DNA of 64,000 nt from contig CM055271.1 of the NCBI GenBank assembly GCA_029237695.1, positions 36,638,462-36,702,461 of the forward strand, written 5' to 3'. The DNA comes from Conchocele bisecta. Its lineage: Eukaryota > Mollusca > Bivalvia > Lucinida > Thyasiridae. This document shows, piece by piece, positions 55,821 through 64,000 of this stretch. Position 1 is the first letter of the stretch, and every line of letters starts with the position of its first letter. Position numbers and translations under genes: made by a program. The notes under the pieces are model-generated. The model was given only the letters and a program-made list of their open reading frames with translations, ran no database searches and was not told where the DNA came from.

Positions 55821-56027
55821 AATGTATATCTGCAATATGATACATGTAGCAATGTCATATATTAATAGACACAAGTCATGCAATTTTGTAAGTAAGAAGG
55901 TGTGCGATTTTGAAGTTGACGACATTTTCATAGTACAGTCGAACCTCCCCGAAAGGCCACCTCTCTACAACAACAACCTCTCTGTAACAGCCGCTATTTT
56001 ATATCCCAAATGGATGATTTCCTCTAT

Positions 56028-56228
56028 ATCTAACCCTTAGACTTCTGAGCATGAAAAGTGTCGTCTGATGTTGATTTTGCCTTCTTTCTCAATAAAAACA
56101 TGTTTTGACAGCACTTTAGAATCATTTCCATTGGAAATGATTCTAAAATGCTGTCAAAACATGTTTTTATTGAGAATTATTGAATAAAATAAATGAACAT
56201 CAGACGATAACATTTAATTCAACATAAA
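56028..56228. mobile_element. Foldback element family 4, copy 4
   Basis: A near-perfect hairpin with arms AAAACATGTTTTGACAGCA and centre TCATTTCCATTGGAAATGA. Confidence 0.7.
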
Positions 56229-57859
56229 CCTCCCTACAACAGCCACCTCTCTACAACAGCCAATTTTGCGTCTTCCCATGGGTGGCTGTTGTAGAGGGGT
56301 TGCACTGTACATGCAGAATTGTATTCCACATTTGTTCTCAACATTTCCTCAACTTTCGAATTTCGACTACATTTACGGAAAATATCGTAAAATTGTAAAT
56401 ATTGTTCATGAGCTATCGCACAGTTTCATAGGTAAGAAAATCACATGGCTCTTTTGTAACGGACTGTAGATATGGGGCTTATGACATTTAGTAGAGGAAA
56501 GAAAGGCACAAAAGTGCATTATGTAAGGAGTTATGCTGCCATCTTGTATCATAAGACGTATTATACCGGTGTAGCTCCTGATCAAATAGCTCTCATACTG
56601 CCTAATAACGGTCTATATTGCTTGCTAGAAGCATGACGGGTGTTTCATTGATGGAATGGCGAACAGTGCAGGACCTCATCAGACTGTGCGGATGCACAGG
56701 CTGATCTGGATTTTCACTGGTCGCAAAACCGGTAAGCCCCATTTCTCCATTCACAGCCACATATTAATTGTAGATCAGCTGATCCTGAACTACAATGCAC
56801 ATTATGGTAATTAGATTCAGGTACTCTGACGCATTCCATTGTAATACATGGTTAAATGTAACTGAATGGGTCAGTGAAAGAAGGGGGATAACTCAATGAG
56901 GGAGTTAGCCCCCTTCTTCCACTTACCCCCTACGGTGATACATACAGATTGTACGTTTCTGTGAAGCACACTTACACTTATTGTTTACCCTATATCTATT
57001 AAATTAATCATTAAATGTTCAGCCGCTATATTTGGAACTGATTTTACGCCTTGTTGTCATCAGTTCACGATACGCAACACATGTTACCGCCCACACACGC
57101 GCTCACTTCGTGTCACACGACCAATCACATGCTAGCATAGCGATTCAAAATCACGTTTAGGGGCGGAGTTTCGCGAGCTGGCTGGTAAACAATAAGTACG
57201 TTCTAGTTCACATATTGAATTTTTAATAAATTAATTTCTCGCTCGCTAGCGCTCGCTACGAAATTAATTTATTAAAAATTCAATATATGAACTATAACTG
57301 TTACATAATGGACATTACAAATATATGCACAGCATTTATTAAGAAACGTTACGTTATGGCTACTAAAAATGTGTGTGGTATTTCATGAAATGAACAAGTC
57401 GCGCATAATGTCACACAGAACGCCGAAGCATAAGCATTCACAGATCGACTAGACACTAGACATACACTCAAAACGTTTGATCAGGGTCAGTTCAGGTAAG
57501 AAAACGTTAGCTATATTGAATTTAGAATACTTGGCATTTCGGGTTGACCGACTACTGACTCTGATACAGGTGATTTAGGGTCTGTAATGTGTCTCCGCTT
57601 ATAATTATTATGATGCACCATATGTTGTTATATTACTCCAGAAAACCTAATTCGTAACCACGCTTTCACGCAAGCTCGATTGTTTGTATAATTTCAGGAA
57701 TGTGTGCATTTATATATTCTATAACACGAGCAGACATTACCATCGGAGATAGATGGAAACGAACTACATAAAACTTAAGCACAACAAACTCGTTTCTGTG
57801 CTCGGTTTAGAGAGCGACTGTAATAATATACGGTACTCCAACATCATGCGTGCTCAAGA
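56229..57859. other. Intergenic DNA with one strong hairpin
   Basis: 56570-56770 is a reverse CAGATCAG-family copy. 57195-57295 is a hairpin with arms of about 35 bp (TATTGAATTTTTAATAAATT) around CTCGCTCGCTAGCGCTCGCT. TCAGTTCAG followed by GTAAGA at about 57489 could be a donor of an untranslated exon, but nothing else supports it. Confidence 0.45.
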
Positions 57860-58575
57860 CTGTTATTTGTTTGTTTATTGGGGCTTAACGGCCTATCAAA
57901 AGCTAATGTCATGTAAGGCCGGGCAAACCGTTTCGATCCCGTTTTAACCTGCTGCATTTGGGGGGGGGGGAGGGGGGGGGGGGATCCCCAAATCAGAACT
58001 GAATATTTACATCGAGAACAAATATAATCAGCCCTGAAATTAGAATAACCTGACCTGGTGTCAGGTCCATACCACACCAAAGTCAATTGGCCCCTTCCCC
58101 TAAAATACGATTACAAATAATCGTAATACTCACAAAAGGGGCTGACTGTATAAGACTATTGGTCATCAGGGCTCCAGATAAGGAATTAGTAATTGGGTAT
58201 TTTCACTCCATCATATCTGAAGCAATTGGGTATTTCAATATTTTAGTTGGGTAAAATCAAATCACACTACTGTTTACACATCAACAGACAGAAACTATTG
58301 AATAGTTTGCTTCGAAATGAAAACATGTCTTGGCATTTCATTATAATTGTCTCCTTGGAGACAATTCTAATGAAATATCAAGATGTGTTTTCATGAAAAA
58401 TAAGAAAAATATGCTATATTTGTGGTCTGTTTATTGTTTTCTGTAGCATGATAAAGGTACCACAAATTTGTTATTGCTTTTTGATACTCGCTACTTCTGA
58501 TTTCAATTGGGTTTTTGGCAATTTTAATTGGGTATTTACGCAAATACGCAGCTTATCTGGAGTTCTGGGTCATGT
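57860..58575. repeat. Two dispersed repeats side by side
   Basis: 57860-58140 is the poly-C family in reverse, with poly-G at 57961-57982. 58165-58575 repeats the block at 29740-30125 (CTCCAGATAAGGAATTA). Confidence 0.6.
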
Positions 58576-59273
58576 TGATAACAATGAACATTTGTAGACT
58601 TTGACAGTTATAAATATATGTACAAAGTGAGTCAACCAATCTAATTTTTGACGTCATTTTCCACGAAAATAAAATGCTGATTTCTTGACCCGGCTCCGAC
58701 ATTAATTATCTTGCTTATCACATCACCGTTTTCTTCCAAGATATAGATTCGAAAATACATAAATACATAGATACATTTTATGTAAATTACTGGAAAATTG
58801 AAAAATAGACAAGAGCATACGTAGAGTGCAAATGCTAAATGTTTTGACACAAAAGTGTGGCCTTTACAGGCAGGTGATTGCTATTCGGAGGTGGTCTTTA
58901 GCACAGGTTCGACTGTACATGTAAAAGGCTTTGACATTCTACCAGAAAAAAGTGAATTTATTTCCAAGTGAATATCGTCGAAAACGTGATACAATAAGTG
59001 AGATTATGATGGAGTCTGTTTCAATTTTGTGTCACCCCTCCTTCCCAAAATGTACGCCATACTGTATCAGCCTCCCGTTAAAATTTACCCGGGTTAGTTT
59101 TCTAGAAACTACAAAACCGCCTGGGTTAATATGTTTTCAGGACCGTTTTGGCAATCTCAACTCACAATCACATAGTTTAATATAGCTGTAGTACCACTCA
59201 GGCTCGGCCAAGCAAGCTGCTTTTTTTTTCACCAAAATACGAGATAAGAAAATTAAATACTGACAAGATACCT
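58576..59273. other. Intergenic DNA without a visible gene
   Basis: AT-rich, apparently unique sequence. No exon, RNA gene or repeat could be supported. Confidence 0.4.
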
Positions 59274-59524
59274 GGGGCCCGTTTCACTAAACTTCGTTCA
59301 ACTAAAATGTTCGTAAGTGCCAAATTATGATAGTCTGATAGTCCGTCAATTTCACAATAAAAATGTTTTCTTGTAAACAATTATTGGATTTACATTTATT
59401 GAGCATAGGCTGCATATGCAGCCTATGCTCAATAAATGTAAATCCATCAATTGACATTTCCACACGATCCTAAATTTGAACCTACGAACATTTTAGTCGT
59501 ACGAAGTTTAGTGAAATTCTCCCC
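59274..59524. mobile_element. Foldback element family 1, second intact copy
   Basis: A complete hairpin from GGGGCCCGTTTCACTAAAC to its complement with the central TAGGCTGCATATGCAGCCTA. Confidence 0.8.
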
Positions 59525-60757
59525 AGCTGTCCAAAGGGATCTATCGCGGTTTGAACCAGCATAGGCCCAAACCATACTGTTGTGTACTGTCTGACCACGG
59601 ATTACGCTGGTTGACATTTTGTTACTGGGGTTATTACCGTAAAGAAGACGGTTAGATGGTGACAGACCTGTACGGAATGTGTAAGACAATCACATTTACA
59701 TTTAGTGAAACTGTATTACGTCCATTTCGTCCGCTAGATGGCGACGGTATTATAAGCAAACAAGTCCGCATTGTTTTCAGGGAAAACCAAACTATACATG
59801 TTCATTTGTGCAAAAAAAAGGCCGGTTTTCAGATACATAGAGATCCAGGAAAGTGTATTTTGATATCAAACAAATCAGGTACGGCACGGAAACACGTTTA
59901 TTTCAAATAAAACAATTATATTAAACTTGCGTAGTGTCTTTTGATTTCAGTTTTATCAGAATCGGCTCGGAAACGATAAAAATTCCTCGGCGAGCCTCGA
60001 AATTCCTACGCGTTTCCTAGCCTCGCCTGATGAAATTTATATACAAAGACACTAACCTGGTATTATCTATATACACACAATCACACACGATCATTATATC
60101 GGACCTGTCTACATAATGGCGCCAAAATATGTGACCGAGTTGCTAGTCATGTGACGTGAGTATCCACATTTGATTGGCCAGTTTGACTGGCAATAGATGG
60201 CGCCCCGTGCTTCACCAGCTCTGTGTTTGCGGCATGGCCACCAGAGTAATTAAAATACCCTTGTAGTACAGTACAGTATAGAACCGTGTGTAGTTCTACA
60301 GAACCGCCTGCGTTAATCTTGCACAGATTATCAACGTTTCTGAACATCTCTTGGCAATGCCAACTCGCAATCAAGCAATTTGATTGTCTGAGCCTGAGCT
60401 GTAGCACAGCTCAGCCAATGAAGATGCTTCAGTTCGAGTAAGATGACTACCACGCATCCAACCAACGAAGCTGCCTGATTTCTATCATATTGTCGAAGGT
60501 TTTTGAAATAAGGCAATTGACTAATATTGGCAAAATTAGCGCAGGCGATAATGTACTGTACTTAGACCACGCGCTCGGCACAGCTTCACACAACCGTAGC
60601 CATGCCAGTTGCAGAGCTGGCGTAGACGACATCGCCCAAGTCACGTGGACCCGCCACACTATATCACGTCACCCGTCTCCTCAGGTCACGTGAACCGTCG
60701 CAGGCAACTGGGTGAGTATGCAGATAATTTATTTAATTTATCTAAATTCCAGAAATG
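59525..60757. repeat. Flank downstream of the calcium channel gene
   Basis: 59930-60060 is an inverted repeat with CGGCTCGGAAACG and its partner CGTTTCCTAGCCTCG. 60300-60440 has the palindrome CAATTTGATTGTCTGAGCCT related to 54610 and 61990. A minus-strand AATAAA near 60728-60738, about 20-30 bp after the stop of the channel gene, is a possible poly(A) signal. Confidence 0.5.
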
Positions 60758-61812
60758 CTAACACCAATCGTCGTCATCTTCGTCTGAGTCGCGAGTCAAT
60801 GGGGTATTGCTATCACTTCTTAGTTCCATTTTCTCCTTTTTCTGTCTGTCCGCTCGCTTGTAGCCGTTTGGAACGTTTGCACGTGACCTGTGCGCCATCG
60901 GTGGGCTGGAAGGGTCAGGGCGGCGCCCCGGACTCGTCACTACGTTGTCACGTGCGGCACCGCGCCCACGCACAATCCCCCTATCACCGCGTCCTACGTC
61001 TTCGATAGCACCCATTGGTGGAACAGATTCGCGTGGATCCTCAGCCCGTCGCGATATATTTCTAGTCCGCTCGCCGCTACTCCCGCGTAATCTACTTAAA
61101 TCCGGTGAATGAACAGGCCGTCTGAACCTGTCGTCTGGCGGGAGATTGTCTTGCAAGTTACCCCGCCTCCCGTATCCAGGCAACGACCTGGTTTGCATAC
61201 TATCACGCGGTTCACTGATTTTGTTCAAATTGTTTCTTTCAGTTGGACTGTACGGCTCGGGACGCCCGAGTTTACCCGGCGCCATGACTTTAATCGGCGC
61301 TGGAACTACATTGTGTTTAGGTTTGTGTGACGGGGAGGGGTTTAACCGCGGGAAGTTAATGCTTCCCGGGCTCTTGGAAGGCTGTTTGATTGTGGGCGAG
61401 GGAATCATTCGCGGCATATTCTCCTTGAGCTTTGGTTGAGCAAGATTCAATGTTGATGGCTTCGCCGGTTGCGGATGTGGTGCAATCGGTAACTTCCGGG
61501 CCGGCCGCTTAGTGGGCGTATTCACAGGGCTACTAATGCTAGAGGGACTGGGGCTCCGCGAACGGTCCGTCAAGTTCGACGTGCCGTAGTATTCGTTCAT
61601 GGGGGTCGAACTGGGCGTCGCGTTGGGCGAAGGGCTCCGGGATCGAGTCTCTAGCGACGTTGACCTATATATCTCGTGTTTGATTGGAGGATGCGGGCTT
61701 GGGAGTGGTGAGCCCATGACGTTGGGTTGTGTGGTGAGGGGCGGGCGCCGAACACGGGGGCGTCCTCTCTGCTTGGGCGAATTTGGGTTGCTCAAGCTCT
61801 CCTCGTGTTTTC
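60758..61812 (-). CDS. Last exon of a Cav2-type voltage-gated calcium channel alpha-1 subunit
   Basis: The minus-strand acceptor CTTTCCTTTGTAG sits before 61812. From there about 350 codons stay open to TAG at 60758. The product is disordered, rich in Pro, Ser and Arg, as in the long cytoplasmic tail of Cav2 channels. It contains RKLPIAP (about residue 105), matching the RxLPxxP ligand for RIM-BP SH3 domains. It ends SDEDDDDWC, matching the DxWC PDZ ligand for RIM and Mint. These two motifs tether presynaptic calcium channels at active zones. The residues just after the acceptor are KHEESLSNPNSP. Upstream exons are beyond the right part of the window. No channel domain is visible here, so the call rests on motif pair, composition and last-exon position. 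Confidence 0.75.
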
Positions 61813-62340
61813 CTACAAAGGAAAGTGATAGTATAGTAGAAATATGACTTTCACATTTTATGCAATAAAATTAATTTTCAAAGTTTCAGATTAATTAACC
61901 CAGTTCCAATCTATGAACTGCATGATTTTGAAATGCATACACAACCGCTTGCGTTAATGTGCCAATATTACAATGCAACACTGTTTCTAAACATATATTT
62001 GCACTAATAACGCATCATCAAGCAATTTGATTGTCTGAGCCTGCGCTGTAACACAGCGCTGGCTCAGCCAATCAATATGCTTGATTTCAAGAATAATATT
62101 CAAGTATTTTGAAATAAAGAAATGAAAACATATTGGCAAGATTAGTACAAGCGATAGTGTAAGGAAACACGGTGACTCGTTGTGTTGTGAATATGGTGCA
62201 TACACGGGTTTGTGATCAGTCCATTTAAATATTTAATTCGGTTATTGATGCATATAAAATGGTCTATAATAGCTATATGATCAATAAATGTAAATCCATC
62301 AATTGAAATTTCCAGACGATCATAAATGCGCTCACGAACA
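61813..62340. repeat. Intron of the channel gene with palindromic repeat
   Basis: 61990-62100 has CAATTTGATTGTCTGAGCCT and its complement around GCTGTAACACAGCGC, a relative of 54610-54720 and 60360-60440. 62275-62345 is a fragment of foldback family 1. Confidence 0.5.
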
Positions 62341-62808
62341 TTTTTTTTTTACAAAATGGTTTATTTTCAATTTTGAAATACATCATGTATCATGTACATA
62401 TTGTATAACAAAACATAGTTGAAATCACATGGCATGTTTCTATAAAAGAGCATACATAATGTATTGAGAAAGTGCGCTTATTTAAGAAGAGTTTTTCAGA
62501 AGGAAAGAGAACAAGATAAAGAGGTCTGCCTTCTGTTCTCGTAATACAAGTAATTAGTAATACATGTGATTTATAACGTGTATGTCAATAATATAATATA
62601 GTTGACATATATTGTTCATAAGCATGTAATTAACTTTGCTACGCTTGGTACCTTGTACATATTGATCGTCTTTTTATTTTATTAATAATTCTTTCGTTAA
62701 AAGTTGAAATTACCCCATTTTATTATATAATATTAATATTATGTAGATCTAGCTTGTCGTTCATTGTGGCTATTTCTTTTTCAATATCAATTCGTCTTTT
62801 CAAATATT

Positions 62809-63240
62809 TTATGAACAAATTGAATGGAAATTCTTTTTTTTTTCACATTTACATTTAATCAAGAAATAATTTGCAATTATGATAATGAAATTAAATTGTT
62901 TAGCGATAAGATTTGTTTGGTTTACACCAAATAAAATCGTATTAAAATTCACTCCGTAAACCACACCTCTTTCATTTAAGAATGTTCTTCGTTGTGACCA
63001 TACATGTTGTACGATTGGGTATTCCCAGAATATATGTTTTATATTTTCCACATTCATGCTGCAAAAATCACATAAACTACTTGGTACCATGCCACAATTA
63101 AATAATAATTTATTTGTGCCTATGATTCTCATTAAATATTTATACTGAAAATTCCGTAGTGTGGTATCTATTGTAAATTGCATACAAGTTGTGTATATAT
63201 TTTTCCATTCGAAATTAAAATCGGGAAATTCGTTCGTTCA
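62809..63240 (-). pseudogene. LINE ORF2 C-terminus with zinc-binding domain
   Basis: It reads LRNFQYKYLMRII and then CDFCSMNVENIKHIFWEYP, the zf-RVT pattern (C-x2-C ... H-x3-W-x-C-like) found at the end of L1/Tx1-type and plant LINE ORF2 proteins. The third usual Cys is replaced by Tyr or Pro. The frame ends in KKKNFHSICS at 62809. Upstream codons to about 63240 (FNFEWKNIYTT) continue the frame, with a stop near 63235. It is split from the 63821-64000 part by the tRNA-like dimer. Confidence 0.7.
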
Positions 63241-63310
63241 TTTCTGCTCTGATTTTATTGATTCTATGTTTTGTTTATTTGTTTATAAACAACAGGGTGA
63301 GAAAAATGTG

Positions 63311-63383
63311 CTCCGGCCCGGGGCTCGAACCCGGGACCTCTGGTTTACCGTACCATCGCTCTAACCGACTGAGCTAGCCGGGC
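63311..63383 (-). tRNA. tRNA-like head of the short element, copy 1 (probably not a functional tRNA)
   Basis: Box A TAGCTCAGTCGG and box B GGTTCGAGCCC are perfect, and D, anticodon and T stems fold. The anticodon loop reads ACGGTAA (GGT, Thr-like), but position 33 is C instead of T. The last two acceptor pairs fail. It would act as an internal RNA polymerase III promoter. Confidence 0.5.
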
Positions 63384-63570
63384 ATGAATACACACTTCCT
63401 CCCCTCAGTGAGATACGTACCGTGACATACCTCCCCGCCAAATTGGAATTCGTCCCCGAATTCTATATTTAATTCGTCTCTGAATTCCATATTTTTGGTA
63501 CACTTTGGGTAGTATTTATCAGTCACGGCCCCACGTTGGGCGCCAAATGTCACAGGGTCAGAAAAATGTG

Positions 63571-63643
63571 CTCCGGCCCGGGGCTGGAACCCGGGACCTC
63601 TGGTTTACCGTACCATCGCTCTAACCGACTGAGCTAGCCGGGC
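63571..63643 (-). tRNA. tRNA-like head of the short element, copy 2
   Basis: Same as copy 1 but with box B changed to GGTTCCAGCCC, which breaks the invariant G and should weaken the promoter. Confidence 0.45.
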
Positions 63644-63820
63644 ACGAATACACACTTCCTCCCCACAGTGAGTTACGTACCGCGACATACTTCCCCGCCA
63701 AATTGGAATTCGTCCCCGAATTCCATATTTAATTCGTCTCTGAATTCCATATATTTGGTACATTTTGGGTAGTATATATATCACTCACGGTCCCTCGTTG
63801 GGCGCCAAATGTCACAGGGT

Positions 63821-64000
63821 CTGTACCTTTTGTAAAATAAGTTTCAGAGTTTGTACGGTTACCGTATTTATGTTTTCTGTTTTAATTTGTTCTTTCCACT
63901 GCGGATTAATATTATTTACCAAACCTTGGTATTTGATAAAATCATCTACCCTTATATTATACATTTCCACAAAATAAATAAAACCGATAAATCTGTTTAC
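63821..64000 (-). pseudogene. LINE ORF2 segment upstream of the insertion
   Basis: An open minus-strand frame spans the whole interval: FVEMYNIRVDDFIKYQGLVN, then NPQWKEQIKTENINTV. This polar linker precedes the zf-RVT end in L1-like ORF2 proteins. It joins 62809-63240 if the 63294-63820 insert is removed. Confidence 0.55.

Larger units (their letters stand above)
63294..63820 (-). mobile_element. Dimeric tRNA-like short element inserted in the LINE
   Basis: Two head-to-tail copies (63299-63553 and 63559-63815, about 92 percent alike) are each bordered by AGGGT (63294-63298, 63554-63558, 63816-63820), a candidate 5-bp target duplication. Each unit has a tRNA-like head and a tail with AATTCGTCCCCGAATTC and GTTGGGCGCCAAATGT. 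The last block, read on minus as TTTGGCGCCCAACG, also resembles an LTR-retroelement primer-binding site, so a tiny terminal-repeat retroelement is an alternative to a SINE dimer. Confidence 0.65.
62341..64000 (-). mobile_element. 3' end of a LINE retrotransposon, interrupted
   Basis: It runs off the right edge. Coding is at 63821-64000 and 62809-63240. The 3' UTR is 62351-62808. An A-tail (minus sense) is seen as the T run at 62341-62350. The 63294-63820 insert splits the coding part. Confidence 0.7.

Noticed and set aside
61109..61847. Plus-strand open frames opposite the calcium channel exon
   Set aside because: They are shadows of the GC-rich minus-strand coding exon, which has an acceptor, stop and recognisable motifs.
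63311..63643. Functional tRNA-Thr genes
   Set aside because: Position 33 of the anticodon loop is C and two acceptor pairs fail; both copies belong to a repeated unit with a non-tRNA tail.

Overview
Animal nuclear DNA, most likely from a heterodont bivalve mollusc. The evidence is multi-exon genes with GT-AG introns, dense short foldback and tandem-core repeats of the kind known from bivalves, a non-LTR retrotransposon, two Polinton/Maverick elements, and the last exon of a Cav2-type calcium channel ending in Asp-Asp-Trp-Cys. The species call is an inference from repeat style only. Reading frames in the mobile elements carry many single-base shifts, so decay and sequencing error cannot always be separated.

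Layout. 1-8030: Polinton 1, meeting another copy of its own terminal repeat head-to-head at about 1262. It holds small paralogous genes of unknown function and a broken protein-primed-type DNA polymerase B (minus strand). 8084-26491: intronic DNA and the last five exons of a plus-strand gene (10075-10191, 20513-20608, 20973-21064, 24044-24167, 26327-26491). These join in frame and resemble the C-terminal part of a von Willebrand factor A-domain protein, possibly of the circularly permutated Ras protein 1 type. One exon's donor boundary is amplified as a 112-bp minisatellite and another exon's acceptor boundary as a 67-bp minisatellite of about 33 copies. The introns also hold a 3.9-kb DNA transposon, Helitron-like tandem-core elements and a 3.5-kb non-LTR retrotransposon.

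26500-43364: gene-poor DNA filled with foldback elements, Helitron-like elements and degenerate arrays. 43365-50065: Polinton 2, delimited by 351-bp terminal inverted repeats and a 5-of-6 target duplication. It encodes an adenain-like protease, integrase with chromodomain, zinc-ribbon/phospholipase A2-like protein, packaging ATPase, decayed DNA polymerase B and a fibre-like protein. No major capsid gene was recognised. 50066-60700: more dispersed repeats. 60758-61812: last exon of a Cav2 calcium channel (minus strand) with a RIM-BP-type SH3 ligand and a PDZ ligand. 62341-64000: 3' end of a LINE (minus strand) split by a dimer of a tRNA-like short element.

The two host genes converge: the VWA-like gene ends at 26491 on plus and the channel gene at 60758 on minus, so about 34 kb between them is intergenic mobile DNA.
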